Counted from the first letter of the stretch, positions 1 to 10,670 are shown. The stretch is 64,000 nucleotides of DNA from Paenibacillus kribbensis (GCF_002240415.1 NZ_CP020028.1:1699501-1763500), one strand, 5' to 3'. Notes: generated by a model from the sequence alone, not told the origin. A program made the numbers and translations.

Positions 1-1017
1 GACTGGCTGGCGCTGGATAGCGAGGAAGGAAGCTATTTTGGGGCGACGGACGGAACACTGGTGGCAACTGCTTACTTTGCGTATTCGACTCATATTTTGG
101 CGCAGACGGCCAAACTGCTGAATCGTTATACCGATTACAACACATATAGAAGCTTGCATGAGGGGATTAAAGCCGCTTTTGCAAACCGCTACTTCGATGA
201 CGCTGGCAAATTGACCTCCAATACCCAGACTGCACAGGTGGTGGCTCTGCACTTCGGATTGGTGCCCGAAAAGTATAAAAAGCAAGTGATTCAGGAGCTC
301 GTATCGCTCATAGAAAAAAATGATATGCATCTGGATACCGGCTTTGTGGGCACACCCTACCTATGCCTAGTTTTATCCGACAATGGCTATACGGATGTAG
401 CTTACAAGATTTTATTTCAAAATGACTATCCTTCATGGCTCTATCAGGTTGAACGGGGGGCAACGACCATGTGGGAGCATTGGGACAGCATCAAAGTGGA
501 TGGCTCGTTCTGGAGTACCGATATGAACTCGTTTAATCATTATTCGTACGGCTCAGTTGGAGACTTTATGTACCAGAATATTGCCGGAATCGATGTGCTT
601 GAAGCAGGGTATAAAAAATCACGTTTAGCTCCCAAACCGCCTGCCAATCTTACTTCGGCCCGCGGGAAACTGGAGACGCCATATGGCGCGCTTGAGGTCC
701 ATTGGAAAATCGTGAATGAGGAAATGCAGATGACGGTTCTTGTACCGCATAATACGACGGCCAAGATTACACTTCCGGGAGTGATGGAGCCGGATGCACT
801 GCAGCAGACCATTGCCACGCAATATCCGTCGATTCAGTATCCGCCTGATAATGTGCCACAGGAGCTGGCCGGGAAATTAGGTTCTGCAGGGGAACAGGCG
901 ATCTTCCAAAGGAGCGAAGATCATGAAATGACGTTTACGGTCGGTTCCGGACAGTACGCGTTCCAGTACAGATACTGCCAGGCTACCCAGGTTCCTGCAC
1001 ATGCAACCAGAGGCTAA
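1..1017 (+). CDS. alpha-L-rhamnosidase (GH78), C-terminal part
   Basis: Open from the first base, so the start lies outside the window; about 338 residues are visible. Family GH78 removes terminal L-rhamnose from plant glycosides and pectic chains. The visible part is the end of the (alpha/alpha)6 barrel, with the motif TTMWEHWDS (the Glu position of the family is expected here) and YGSVGDFMYQNIAG, followed by a C-terminal beta domain (LAPKPP onwards). The reading frame is intact to TAA. The next gene, an MFS transporter, begins about 30 bases downstream with its own ribosome binding site, so the two probably form an operon for uptake and breakdown of a rhamnoside. The family is clear from the barrel motifs; the exact substrate cannot be told. 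Confidence 0.85.
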   Translation, partial: DWLALDSEEGSYFGATDGTLVATAYFAYSTHILAQTAKLLNRYTDYNTYRSLHEGIKAAFANRYFDDAGKLTSNTQTAQVVALHFGLVPEKYKKQVIQELVSLIEKNDMHLDTGFVGTPYLCLVLSDNGYTDVAYKILFQNDYPSWLYQVERGATTMWEHWDSIKVDGSFWSTDMNSFNHYSYGSVGDFMYQNIAGIDVLEAGYKKSRLAPKPPANLTSARGKLETPYGALEVHWKIVNEEMQMTVLVPHNTTAKITLPGVMEPDALQQTIATQYPSIQYPPDNVPQELAGKLGSAGEQAIFQRSEDHEMTFTVGSGQYAFQYRYCQATQVPAHATRG

Positions 1018-1045
1018 ATAACATAGACTAGAGGTGAGAAGCTTG

Positions 1046-2239
1046 ATGAATATTAGGAACAAAGTGTTGTTTAAAACGGCGTTGCTGTCCATTTCCTTAG
1101 TTCTGACATCAGCGAGTGCCATTTCGGCTGTCATACCGATGATGCTGAATCAATTATCAGGAGTTTCCAGCTCGCTGATTGAAAGCGTAGTTACGATTCC
1201 ATCTTTCTCGATGATGCTGTTTGTGCTGTTGAGTGGTCCGATCTCTTCCCGATTGGGCAAAAAAAATACAGTCCTGCTAGGACTTTTGCTCGTGGTCATT
1301 GGCGGTATACTTCCTATGCTCACGACTAACATTACATGGATTCTCGCGTTGCGTCTGGTGCTCGGTGCAGGTCTCGGAATGTTCAATTCGCTGGCTGTCA
1401 GCTTAATTAGCGATTTTTTTGAAGGGGACGAACGTGCCCAATTAGTAGGCTTTCAAAGCGCTGTTCAAGGGCTCGGAAGCAGCCTGGCTACCTTTGTGGC
1501 AGGACAGCTTGCCTTAATCAACTGGCAGTTCGCCTTTTTATGCTATGCGATCACCATTCCGATTGCGCTGTTATTCTTTCTTGTCATTCCCGAACCGGAG
1601 CGTGGGGAGCCTGCAGTCAGTTCAACCGGAACGGGCCGCAGGAGTGGTGGAGTATCCATACCTGTACTCGGATTAGGGGCTGCACTTTTCCTGTTTATGA
1701 CTTTTATTATGATTGTGTATACCAAAACAGGCATTATGATTGCTGAAAAGAGTATGTCCAATGCTGATTTTTTAGGAACTGCGTTAACGCTGTTTTCCTT
1801 GTCAACCATGATTGCAGGTTTCTTGTTTGGTAGAATATATAAGTGGCTTAGAAATTACGCACCCTTTATCTCCAGTCTATTGACAGCAACAGGTTTTGTA
1901 CTACTGTGGTTTGCTCAGAATGTGACCCTGGTTACCGTTGCCATGCTGATCATTGGCTTTAGTTTTGCGTTGTTTATTCCTTATATTTTTACCATACTAA
2001 CTAAAATCGTCCCTAAAGGCAGTGAGACGATATCCATTTCCATTGCGATGGTAGGCTCTAATTTGGGAGCGTTTGCTTCACCTTATGTCATCAAGCTGGT
2101 GGGCATGTTGTTTGGAAATGAAACCGCCTCATTTGCATTCCTCGTTTCTGCGATTGTATTTATGATTGCTGCACTCATCTGTCTGGGAATCGCTATTAGA
2201 GGAAAGGGAAGCAAAACTCAGGCGGCAGTCCACAGTTAA
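1046..2239 (+). CDS. MFS transporter
   Basis: About 397 residues with roughly twelve hydrophobic segments, typical of a major facilitator superfamily carrier in the cytoplasmic membrane. The loop GRRSGG-type cluster near residue 190 marks the central cytoplasmic loop, and SSRLGKKN near residue 67 is the conserved loop 2/3 motif of the family. I chose ATG 1046 because AGAGGTGAG lies 7 bases upstream; TTG 1043 and GTG 1034 are in frame alternatives. It lies just behind the rhamnosidase and ends in a clear terminator, which suggests a role in moving the released sugar or glycoside, but the substrate is not visible in the sequence. Confidence 0.8.
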   Translation: MNIRNKVLFKTALLSISLVLTSASAISAVIPMMLNQLSGVSSSLIESVVTIPSFSMMLFVLLSGPISSRLGKKNTVLLGLLLVVIGGILPMLTTNITWILALRLVLGAGLGMFNSLAVSLISDFFEGDERAQLVGFQSAVQGLGSSLATFVAGQLALINWQFAFLCYAITIPIALLFFLVIPEPERGEPAVSSTGTGRRSGGVSIPVLGLGAALFLFMTFIMIVYTKTGIMIAEKSMSNADFLGTALTLFSLSTMIAGFLFGRIYKWLRNYAPFISSLLTATGFVLLWFAQNVTLVTVAMLIIGFSFALFIPYIFTILTKIVPKGSETISISIAMVGSNLGAFASPYVIKLVGMLFGNETASFAFLVSAIVFMIAALICLGIAIRGKGSKTQAAVHS

Positions 2240-2270
2240 CGGGAGTCATCCAATACAGGAAGTTTTTGCA

Positions 2271-2296
2271 ACGGGCGGGAGAACCGCCCGTTTTTC
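2271..2296 (+). terminator. rho-independent terminator after the MFS gene
   Basis: Perfect stem ACGGGCGG/CCGCCCGT with a 5-base loop followed by a run of T. It closes the rhamnosidase-transporter unit. Confidence 0.85.
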
Positions 2297-2326
2297 CACT
2301 ATATAATGAAGGAGGAGTCAGTGTTC

Positions 2327-3325
2327 ATGAACCTTCATGAGTTGGACCAGCTGCTGAGAACCAAAACGGAAATTGAGCTTTTACAACAACAAAGCAATCA
2401 GGTGATTAACGACCTCTCCGAAGAATCGGAGGATGAACGATACTTTGATGTGAATCGGAATATGTATCGTATGCCTGCTTTGTTTTTCTTCGGAGAACAT
2501 GATATTTATATTAGCAAGCATAATAGATTTGCTCCAATGCTGGAGCATATGCATGAATTTATCGAATTAAACTATGTTTATTCAGGCAAGTGCAATCAAA
2601 TCATAGCAGGCAAAGAAATTCAGCTTTGTGAAGGCCAGGTGTGTGTTCTGGATAAGGATGTGCCGCACAGCATCGCTCCTTTGGGAGAAGACGATATCCT
2701 TATTAATATCTTGCTGCAAAGAGAAACGATTTCTTCCCTGTTCCTGCAACGGTTATCCAAGAAAAAAAGCCTGATTGGCGAATTTCTCGCCAACTCTGTC
2801 CTCCAGCATCAGCACCATAATCACTTTATTATTTTTGAGTCGCAGCATAATGAGAACCTTCAATATATCCTGCGCAGAATCCTGATTGAGTATTTTTCCA
2901 GGCAAGAGGATTCGATGGAATTGGTCAAGGCTTATTTGCCGATTGTTTTTGGAGAATTGGTCCGTGTATTGGAAAGCGAGCATAATATTCACTTGAACCA
3001 GCAGGAAAATAATATTACCTCTATTCTGAATTACATGGAAGAGCATTATCAGCATTTAAGCCTGCAGCAATTATCCAATCATTTTAATTACAATAGTACG
3101 TATTTAAGTAATAAATTAAAAAAAGTAACCGGTCTTACTTACACTCAGCTTATTGCCAACATTAAACTCAATGCAGCCTATTCTCTGGTAGTGAATACCA
3201 ACCTGCCGTTCGAAATGATATTTAAGCAGGTTGGATATAACAGCATGAGTTTTTTCTATAAAAAATTTAAAACGGCGTATGGTGCCACCCCGCAAAATAT
3301 CCGCAACAAACAGTTGAAGAAATGA
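2327..3325 (+). CDS. AraC-family regulator with N-terminal cupin domain
   Basis: About 332 residues. Residues around 60-150 look like a sugar-sensing cupin (HMHEFIELNYVYSG, then DVPHSIAP). The last 100 residues form the two helix-turn-helix units of an AraC DNA-binding domain (LQQLSNHFNYNSTYLSNKLKK, then FEMIFKQVGYNSMSFFYKKFK). Such proteins act in the cytoplasm as sugar-responsive activators. Ribosome binding site GGAGGA at 2311 favours ATG 2327, with GTG 2321 as alternative. It follows the terminator of the rhamnosidase/MFS unit and is the obvious candidate regulator of it. Both HTH units are intact, unlike the response regulator near 13 kb. Confidence 0.85.
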   Translation: MNLHELDQLLRTKTEIELLQQQSNQVINDLSEESEDERYFDVNRNMYRMPALFFFGEHDIYISKHNRFAPMLEHMHEFIELNYVYSGKCNQIIAGKEIQLCEGQVCVLDKDVPHSIAPLGEDDILINILLQRETISSLFLQRLSKKKSLIGEFLANSVLQHQHHNHFIIFESQHNENLQYILRRILIEYFSRQEDSMELVKAYLPIVFGELVRVLESEHNIHLNQQENNITSILNYMEEHYQHLSLQQLSNHFNYNSTYLSNKLKKVTGLTYTQLIANIKLNAAYSLVVNTNLPFEMIFKQVGYNSMSFFYKKFKTAYGATPQNIRNKQLKK

Positions 3326-3458
3326 AGGATACAGAAGGACGTCCAATTCTAACGGGCGTCTATATTTGTTATAATAGCTGCAAATTCATAAGCTCAAGGC
3401 TGATTGAAATGATAGGTTGCGGGATGCCTTTGTCTCCGGCAAAAGGGAGGATACATTC

Positions 3459-4460
3459 TTGGAAGCAATACTAAGACGGCACTGGCCGGAGTGGAACGGG
3501 ACGTTGCAAAAACGAACCGGGGGTTGGAATAATACGACGTATTTTGTTAAGAGTGGTGGGCGAAGCGGGGTGCTGCGCGTGTACGATACACACAGGGATC
3601 GGGACAAAATCGAATTTGAGCATGCGGTGTTGCAGGCGCTGAGTAAGCATTCTCTGTCATTCAGGATACCCCAGCCTATTCCGACGGTCACGGGAGAGAC
3701 GCTCGCTCAACTGGAGAAGGAAAGTGGTAAATATGTGTGTCTGTTCGAATACATAGAAGGCATATCACCCCTGGAGCAGGATTCAAGCTTTGCTTATTCC
3801 TTTGGCGAGACTACGGGGGAATTATCTGCTGTGCTTGCGGCATTCAAGCTTGAATTGACTCCAGTCTATCGACCGTATTACGCCTTGCAGCAATCCTATC
3901 CTTTGTGTAACCGGGAAACGGTTCAAGGCTTTTGTTTACATCCGCCTGAGCCTCTGAAAGCTTTGCATAAAGAACTGAAATTAATAGGAAAAGTTTATGA
4001 AGAGATTACAGATTCGCTTCATGCATTGGAAGAGCTGCCGCATCAGCTTGTACATGGAGACCTGAACGCTTCCAATTTGTTGGTAAAGGATTCGGATTGT
4101 AGTCTAGTAACTGCACTGCTTGATTTTGAATTTTGTACGCTAGACGTTCGGGTCATGGAACCAGCGGTCATCTTGTCAGGTTTTTTGGGACAACCGGAGG
4201 AGGCGACAGCAGTTCGGGATTTTTGCCAGGGCTTCAGCCGCCGAGTTCATCTGTCCTCCGACGAGATTGATGCTTTACCTGTATTGATGCTGCTTAGGAA
4301 GGTAGATGTATTTCTTCATTTTTTGAGTCGCTTTCTGGAAGGAACGGATCAGTCACACGTATTGCAAGAGCAGGTCAAACAGATTGCGAACGACTTGCTC
4401 CAACTGTCTTCCAGCAGTAGCTGGATTCAGGAGGAGATGGCTCAAGCTGGAACAGTATAG
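3459..4460 (+). CDS. phosphotransferase-family protein (APH/homoserine-kinase-II fold)
   Basis: About 333 residues with the small-molecule kinase fold: catalytic loop LVHGDLNASNLL and metal-binding ALLDFEF. Relatives phosphorylate aminoglycosides, homoserine, choline or other small molecules; the substrate here cannot be assigned. I chose TTG 3459 because AAGGGAGG lies 8 bases before it; an in-frame TTG at 3417 has no ribosome binding site. It stands alone, with an uncharacterised gene following. Confidence 0.7.
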   Translation: MEAILRRHWPEWNGTLQKRTGGWNNTTYFVKSGGRSGVLRVYDTHRDRDKIEFEHAVLQALSKHSLSFRIPQPIPTVTGETLAQLEKESGKYVCLFEYIEGISPLEQDSSFAYSFGETTGELSAVLAAFKLELTPVYRPYYALQQSYPLCNRETVQGFCLHPPEPLKALHKELKLIGKVYEEITDSLHALEELPHQLVHGDLNASNLLVKDSDCSLVTALLDFEFCTLDVRVMEPAVILSGFLGQPEEATAVRDFCQGFSRRVHLSSDEIDALPVLMLLRKVDVFLHFLSRFLEGTDQSHVLQEQVKQIANDLLQLSSSSSWIQEEMAQAGTV

Positions 4461-4543
4461 GAATAAGCGAGTTGCATGCCGTGTTAATTTTTGGGGAAAT
4501 TGAGCCTGGGTGCATTGAGATGTACTCGGAACTGGAGGAACAG

Positions 4544-5704
4544 ATGAATAGTTGGTTAACGAACGCGTTACGACCGTACTTCGGGCTGGAGGCGCTGGAA
4601 GAGCATTGGGACGTGGTAGAAATTAAAGAAGGATACTTTATTTGTGTAGATGGAGACGTTATTCGCAAGCGAATTTCTTCCACTGAGGATACCTATGGAG
4701 AATCCGATGTAGAGATTCTTACGCGTGACCGGGCATTTGTTTTGCCTAAAACGGCTCGTGGCAAAGAGAAAAAGCTGAATTACACAAGTGTTTCGAGCAT
4801 CAAGGCAGAAGGCGTGACCTTTTCAGCAGGCATTAGAAGGGATCGTCCTCTTAGTTATGTTACTGCTGTGAATAGCAAAACTGGCGTGAAACTCCCTATT
4901 ACGGGATGTGAGCATTTACATAGTAAAGAAGAGATCATAGATTGGCTTCAACGTTACCCGTCACTTGTGCCTAACGACTATGATCGTAAGCTGGATCGGT
5001 TAAAGCATATGAAAAACCAGCGTTATAAAACCATCCCGGGAGACATCTTTCGTGTGGAAATAGACCTCTTCACAGATGGGTATGTACTGGTCGTCGGTGA
5101 TTTGCGCCAAATGCAAAAGGATCAGTTGTTTACAGAGGAAAGCATTTGGAACAGTGTCATGACGATGCCTTTATTCGTACGTCCGTATTTGTGTACAAGT
5201 CGTGACCGTTCAATAACTTTGGAATCCATCACAGCCGCCCCGTTATCTGATACAACCTGGATTGTCATGGATGATTCCTTTATGCGTGGAGCCTACGAGC
5301 GAGTAGGGCATAAGCTGTTAGTGGAAGAGGATACTGTATTCCCCATCGGCTACGGCAGTAGTATGGATAGTAGAAAAGAAAGAACATATAGTCTGTCCTG
5401 GGGAACGGGTACGGTTTCCAAACCGGAAGGGGAGACCGTGTTCAAGTCTTCGCGAAATTTTTCAAATAACGGTGCTTATTCAGGTATCGTTGCCGACTGT
5501 TTTGGCGCCTGGGAAGAGCGGGAGTGGCATAAAACGCTGGATAATCCGTTGTATAAGGAGGAGCGTCGAAAAGCACTGGCTGAATTCGGATTCCCGGAAG
5601 ACATTTCGTACGATGAGTTCAATCGCCAAACAGGAGGACTGACGCGTTCGGAATATCTCGCATATTTGACAAGGACCTATAACGGAATAAGAAAGATGAA
5701 ATGA
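4544..5704 (+). CDS. hypothetical protein
   Basis: About 386 residues, no recognised domain. It is soluble by appearance, with no signal peptide and no membrane helix. ATG 4544 is preceded by GGAGG with 6-base spacing; the open frame extends upstream to TTG 4472 without a ribosome binding site. The C-terminal 60 residues (LAEFGFPEDISYDEFNRQTGG) resemble a helical tail. It opens a run of small plus-strand genes of unknown or immunity-like type (4.5-7.8 kb). Confidence 0.6.
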   Translation: MNSWLTNALRPYFGLEALEEHWDVVEIKEGYFICVDGDVIRKRISSTEDTYGESDVEILTRDRAFVLPKTARGKEKKLNYTSVSSIKAEGVTFSAGIRRDRPLSYVTAVNSKTGVKLPITGCEHLHSKEEIIDWLQRYPSLVPNDYDRKLDRLKHMKNQRYKTIPGDIFRVEIDLFTDGYVLVVGDLRQMQKDQLFTEESIWNSVMTMPLFVRPYLCTSRDRSITLESITAAPLSDTTWIVMDDSFMRGAYERVGHKLLVEEDTVFPIGYGSSMDSRKERTYSLSWGTGTVSKPEGETVFKSSRNFSNNGAYSGIVADCFGAWEEREWHKTLDNPLYKEERRKALAEFGFPEDISYDEFNRQTGGLTRSEYLAYLTRTYNGIRKMK

Positions 5705-5734
5705 CACGGTTATACATCCTTATAGGAGGGGCCA

Positions 5735-6253
5735 ATGAAATATCTTAAAGATTGTCCGGAACCAGGTATGGGAACCTGGTATTTTGAAATAGACTCAGAC
5801 GGCGCAGCCTATCGGCAAATTGTTATCCAGGATGATGGCACGTATATTGCTTCTAATCGCAAGCACGAGCAATATCATTTCTTGTTAGCCGAGAAAGCGA
5901 TTGATGATACAGAGCCCTATTATACGAAAATTACAAAAAAAGAGTTTGAAGAAGTCTGGTCCAACAATCTGCACACCTTCAACAAGGAATGGCATCAAAC
6001 CAAAACCGATCTACCGGTTGGGACTGAGGTAAGCGGATATATTGAAGCCTTTTTTCCACACGGAACACTTGTTCAAATTTTAGAGTATGATGCAGTCGGA
6101 TTGGCAGACACCCATTCATATGCGGAAAAGACCCCATCCGAGTGGATGTATCCAAGACATGAGATCACGGCGATTGTACAAGGATACGACGAGCAGAATC
6201 AGTGGGTGATTCTAGAGCAAACGCAGGTTTTCAAAAATCAGTTCACAGGTTGA
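5735..6253 (+). CDS. small protein with S1-like C-terminal domain
   Basis: 172 residues. The second half (about 100-165) reads as an S1/OB-type barrel: GTEVSGYIEAFFPHGTLVQI, then VGLADTHSY and a closing strand QWVILEQTQV. S1-like domains bind nucleic acid, but the usual basic surface is not obvious here, so the function is open. ATG 5735 has an AGGAGGGG ribosome binding site. The neighbours are other short unassigned genes. Confidence 0.55.
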   Translation: MKYLKDCPEPGMGTWYFEIDSDGAAYRQIVIQDDGTYIASNRKHEQYHFLLAEKAIDDTEPYYTKITKKEFEEVWSNNLHTFNKEWHQTKTDLPVGTEVSGYIEAFFPHGTLVQILEYDAVGLADTHSYAEKTPSEWMYPRHEITAIVQGYDEQNQWVILEQTQVFKNQFTG

Positions 6254-6282
6254 AAAAAGGATCTTGGAATACAGGAAGGGGA

Positions 6283-6772
6283 ATGAACATGCATATATTA
6301 ACGGTTGATGAGCTGGTGGATCAGGACAACCATGCATGGGAAGAGGTCAGAAATATTCTGCAAGAAGGGAATAATCCATATCGCATTGTATCGGCAGAAT
6401 CGGAATCTGCTAGGAGAGATGCGCTATACCGTCTGCAGGCGAGTACAAAATCGTATTTGGGAACGGTTGCCTATGAAACAGGTGGGATCATGTTTGACCA
6501 CGGATGGATCACCTTACTGGGTGCAGGCGGGCCCGGAATTTACGGTAGTTTGGCTTCATGGAACGGGCTGCAAGAGCCAGCGAGCGTTTCTGCACTTGGG
6601 GGAATGCTGATTGTGGCTTATGATGCAGCAGGCGGATATGGAACTACTTCAGCCAGGAGAGGTATTTGCTTATTATCCACCGCTATGGACTCAGGAAGGT
6701 GGCGGAGAGACCAGTCATAAATCTCCTATAAATGTAACAGAAGCGTGGCAGGCGGTGACGGATAGGGAATAG
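6283..6772 (+). pseudogene. DUF2625 family protein, frameshifted
   Basis: The first about 118 residues match the DUF2625 pattern (YRIVSAESESARRDALYRLQ, STKSYLGTVAYETGG, FDHGWITLLGAG). At about 6640 the reading shifts: the annotated frame runs into unrelated residues and stops at 6720, while the next frame gives the expected ending (ELLQPGEVFAYYPPLWTQ ... WQAVTDRE) up to TAG 6772. One inserted or missing base in the GGCGGATATGGAACT stretch explains it. ATG 6283 follows AAGGGG. The role of DUF2625 is unknown. Confidence 0.6.
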
Positions 6773-6800
6773 CCGCATGTGTGGGGAGGGGCATAAGATT

Positions 6801-7250
6801 ATGAATCATTCCATTCAATCCAAACTGATGCAACTGAATGAAATACTTTCTCAAAATAACATTGACCATTATTACATTTATGATTATACAAGTCGGCCCA
6901 AGCTGGTACTCGCTGGGAGCTTTGACTTTAGCTATTATCACAACATAGAGATCACATTTTACGAGGTCTCGTTTCTTTCCTGTCCGGGCGGTGTATTTTC
7001 AATTGAGTGCTTTAGACTGGCGAATGACAAGGAACTGGAAATATTACAAACTATCTCTTATGGATTTCACGAGGGGCCTGTGATTTGTATGGAAGATCTA
7101 ACGTCTGGCACCCGATTTTTTATTGCTGCTGAAAGCTTGGATTACGAGCTCAAGACGGTTTATTACTACAGACGTGAGAACCTTCAACCTCATGAAAGTT
7201 TGGCTGAATGGGTTGAAAAAGATAGAGAAGGTAGAAACAACAACTCTTAG
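6801..7250 (+). CDS. hypothetical protein
   Basis: About 149 residues, acidic and soluble, no recognised domain. ATG 6801 follows GGGGAGGGG at 6783-6791, which argues against the upstream ATG at 6777. It lies between a broken DUF2625 gene and an SMI1/KNR4 gene; such neighbours are common among immunity proteins and small stress genes, so an immunity-type role is possible but only inferred. Confidence 0.5.
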   Translation: MNHSIQSKLMQLNEILSQNNIDHYYIYDYTSRPKLVLAGSFDFSYYHNIEITFYEVSFLSCPGGVFSIECFRLANDKELEILQTISYGFHEGPVICMEDLTSGTRFFIAAESLDYELKTVYYYRRENLQPHESLAEWVEKDREGRNNNS

Positions 7251-7278
7251 AGACACCAAGGTAGGGAGGGTGGTTATT

Positions 7279-7815
7279 ATGTGGAGTATTCACTTTGAAC
7301 ATCAATTTATAAAATGTCCGGTAGCAACTGGTGAACAAATCGCAAATTTTTTGAAAACATGGAACATAAAGCTATCGGAGCAGGAAATTCACGAAATCCA
7401 ACAAAGACAAGTGAACCCTTTTCCGAAATCGTCTCCACTTTATGATCAATATAAACCGCTAGATCCTGTTAGCTGGCATTTGCCCCAAGGACAATTTGCT
7501 AATAGTTACATAGAATTCCTGAAGTACTCTAATGGCGGGGAATTTCAAAATGGAGAACGTTATTTTCAGTTTTTCGATACCGAAGATTTGAGAGAAATGA
7601 ACCTCGCCTATGAGCTGCCGGCTTATATGCCAGGTGCCGTGTCATTTGCGATGGACGGTAGTGGAAATCACTATATGTTTGATATGAGAGAGGAAAAAAG
7701 AAACAACGAATATCCCATTCTTTTTGCTCATTCTGGTAGTTTGGGGTACGACGAATGTGAACAGGTAGCTCATTCTTTTATGGAGCTATGCACAGAAAAA
7801 TGGGCTTTATATTGA
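7279..7815 (+). CDS. SMI1/KNR4 (SUKH) family protein
   Basis: 178 residues with the SUKH pattern: LPQGQFANSYIEFLKYSNGGE (loop after the first helix), YFQFFDTEDLREMNLAYE, and an acidic end. SUKH proteins in bacteria are commonly immunity proteins against polymorphic toxins, or of unknown role. No toxin gene is next to it. ATG 7279 has GGGAGGG 10 bases upstream. A 14-bp perfect inverted repeat lies just downstream. Confidence 0.65.
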   Translation: MWSIHFEHQFIKCPVATGEQIANFLKTWNIKLSEQEIHEIQQRQVNPFPKSSPLYDQYKPLDPVSWHLPQGQFANSYIEFLKYSNGGEFQNGERYFQFFDTEDLREMNLAYELPAYMPGAVSFAMDGSGNHYMFDMREEKRNNEYPILFAHSGSLGYDECEQVAHSFMELCTEKWALY

Positions 7816-7843
7816 TATGTGCATGATTCTGCCCAATATAGCC

Positions 7844-7881
7844 AATAGCGAGAAGTCTATTGAATTGGACTTCTCGCTATT
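7844..7881. terminator. perfect inverted repeat, probable terminator
   Basis: AATAGCGAGAAGTC and its exact complement separated by 10 bases. It lies between the plus-strand SMI1/KNR4 gene and the minus-strand GH85 remnant, so it may stop transcription from both sides, although no T run follows. Confidence 0.5.
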
Positions 7882-8020
7882 GTGCCGTATGCGTATGTCC
7901 CTATGGCTGAATTTGAGCTATATGTTCGAACAACGAATCGACGGCCTCATCCACCAGATAGAGACCGTCGTCCCGTTGAAGGAACTCTTCATATCAAGAC
8001 AAAGGGATTCTTGCACAAAG

Positions 8021-10670
8021 CTATCTTATATATGTGGTGGCCTGATTGCCAGTGTAATCTTCGAGCACGATCTTTAGCGAGCTGGTACGAGAAGTAGGGG
8101 TAAAAGTCAGTTCACTTAATTTTGTTCTTCCCCGGACAATGTAAGGAAATTTTTTCGATACATAAGTTACGCCAAATTGCTTGGGCACATCGTTTTCGTA
8201 TACATATAAATAATGCCAGTCCTTCAAGGTTGGTAGAGCAAGCGTATACGTTGACCCAGTGATCGTCACATTCTCTTTTGCATAAGGCTCTATCGTCGTG
8301 TCTGCGAGATGCCCGGTGTATGCTACAGGTTCATGATTGCCGATGGCGATACGTAGTGTGTAGCTATCACCGTTTGTGGCCAGATCGGTAAATGTAGCCG
8401 TTTCAGCGCCATTGTCCGCCGTAATGGTTTTATGGAATACGGTGTCCGTATAGTCGGTGGTCAAGGTTAATTTAACCGTTCCGTCCGCTTCAGAGGGATT
8501 TTTCCACGTTACTGTAGCCTCACCGTTTTCTTTAGTCTCCACCTCAATGTGACTGACGGCAGCATTCAGATCGTAGCTTATTTGAGCTGGTTCGCTTTCC
8601 GTTCCATCAGCCCCAACTGCAGTAAGTATTAATTCACCTGATTTATGGTTTAGGGTCTTAATATAATAGGTTGAGTCATAAATTCCGCCGATATAGGAGC
8701 CGTTCTCATACAAATTGTATTGTTGAACTTTGGAGTAATCCTCAAGGTCCCAGGCTACGAGCATTTCGTTCGTATCGGTCAGTGCCTTGGTGATTTTGAA
8801 TCCCGTCGGCGCGGCTGGTTTCAGGACGGAACCGTCTGTTATCTTGATTTGGCCGATATTCATCTGATAGTTTTTGATTGTTTTATTCGCGTTATCAAAA
8901 GATAAACCAAAAGATGCAATCGTTTTTCCTTTATAGGCGCTCAAATCCAAATTTCGGCTAACCCAGCCCGTGGTTTGTTTACCAGAGTTAGGGATGCTTA
9001 CTTTTACGACCTGGCCGGGGTTATCCTTGAAAATAAGTCCGATACTCAGCACCGAGCTGTCATCAGAGGAAGGCCTATTGTACGTGATGGACAAGTTTGA
9101 ATTCTTGTTTACCGACAGATCCGTTTTATACAGGCGTAAAAAGTTATCTGAATTCAGCTCTCCGTTAACGACGAGGGAACTGCCGCCCTGATAAGCGCCC
9201 ACAGGCTGATAGGTAAACCGAGTGCCTTTGGTATAATTCGGCCCATAGTCATAGTCAACCGAGAGCGGTTTACCCTTTGGTATCGAGCCACCATTGCCAA
9301 GTTACCGGGATATCCTGAATATTGATGTTAGACCATTCTTTGGGATTGGAGATGGCTCCATTCACGACATACTGCAAGCCATGTCCGGTATTGAAGCTGG
9401 TATTAAAATGGGAGCCACGGATGACAGAACGTTCGGCGATATATGCCGCAATACCGTCCCAGTTTGCGCCCGAAGCTTTTACATCAGACAAATCTACATT
9501 TGGGTTTCTTTGTGCACGGACGGGATTCTGATTCGGACCGGACCACCAGACACGGTCGCGAATAAAGGTCATCCATTGATAGACATTGTCAGCTCTGCGA
9601 TTGGTGTCCTGCCCGCCAAACTCTTCATCCAGCGCATTATGTGTGAAATCTGCTCCCAACGTTGCGATACTGTTCATCGGCTGCCCGTTATCACCGATAT
9701 TCAGACGAAGATCGTAATTTTGCTTCCATCTGCCAAAGTTACCGTTCCCGCCCTCAATACCGGCAAAAACGGTTTTAAGAGGGTCCAGACCCAATTGCTT
9801 TGCATGGTCGGGGAGCTTTTCAGCTTCGCTTTGTCCCACCAATAATTCAGAAAAATAGAATTGGACACCTGTCCATATTGCTTGTCTTTGACAAACGGAC
9901 TGTTCACCGCATTAAACTCATTTTGATAAGCAATTTTACCAGTTTCGTTTACGGTGGAGTCGTACCATTGTACATACATGCCCTGATCTCGCAAGTATTT
10001 CATAAATTGTTTGTAACGGGGGATGTCCTCTGTAGCTACGCCTTTTGAAGCTTCCTCCTGGTTGATGAAGTAGCCGTCATAGCCATAATATTTCGCCATT
10101 TCGACCAATTTTTTGGCTACCGGAAATCCACCCTGAGCATCCTGCACGAGCATTTGCTTATACGTTTGCGGTCCACGGTCATTATCCGAGAAAAAAATAC
10201 AGGCGATGGAGAGAACGCCATTTTTGTGCGCCGCATTCGTATACCCCGGATTTGGAATGTTCAGAATGCCGAACTCGAACCATTTTTCCGTCCAATCCTT
10301 TTGGGGATCGTATAGCTCTTCGGGTACATGGGCGGTAGGCATGCCATGCCAGTAGCCGTAATAGTCGGTATACTGCCAATAGTTAAACAAGTATTGACTG
10401 AATTTATTAGTATAGGGATAGCTATCAAAGAAAGCGTTTCCATAATCGCCGCTAAGTGCAAACATTTGCGTGTCAGGGCTTAAAGCAGGCTGAGCCTGTG
10501 TAGCTGCAAAGGGGCTGTTTCGTTGTTGCAGTGGGACTCGAGCGCGAAGCATATCTCCATAGACATCTTGGGTAGGAGTCCAGTCCAAAATATGAGAGCT
10601 GGCGTATCCGTGCTGATAAGGCTGATTCGGTCCTTTGGCGCTTTCTCCTTCATATGGGAGGGTATCGCCT
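8021..10670 (-). pseudogene. endo-beta-N-acetylglucosaminidase (GH85), frameshifted
   Basis: Three consecutive minus-strand frames together give one GH85 enzyme, which cuts the chitobiose core of N-glycans. Frame one (about 10670-9815) holds the substrate-assisted Asn/Glu motif in YYGYDGYFINQEE; frame two (about 9840-9270) continues the barrel (FAGIEGGNGNFGRW); frame three (about 9265-8021) holds beta-sandwich and fibronectin-like domains (LNLYENGSYIGG-type strands). Shifts lie near 9815 and at AAAGGGTAA near 9270. The signal peptide is missing: at about 10650-10680 the frame runs straight into the truncated sensor kinase on the other strand. The gene is therefore non-functional as written. 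Confidence 0.8.

Noticed and set aside
7882..8096. Plus-strand frame after the SMI1/KNR4 gene
   Set aside because: It lies after an inverted repeat, has no start with ribosome binding site, and overlaps the end of the GH85 relic on the other strand.
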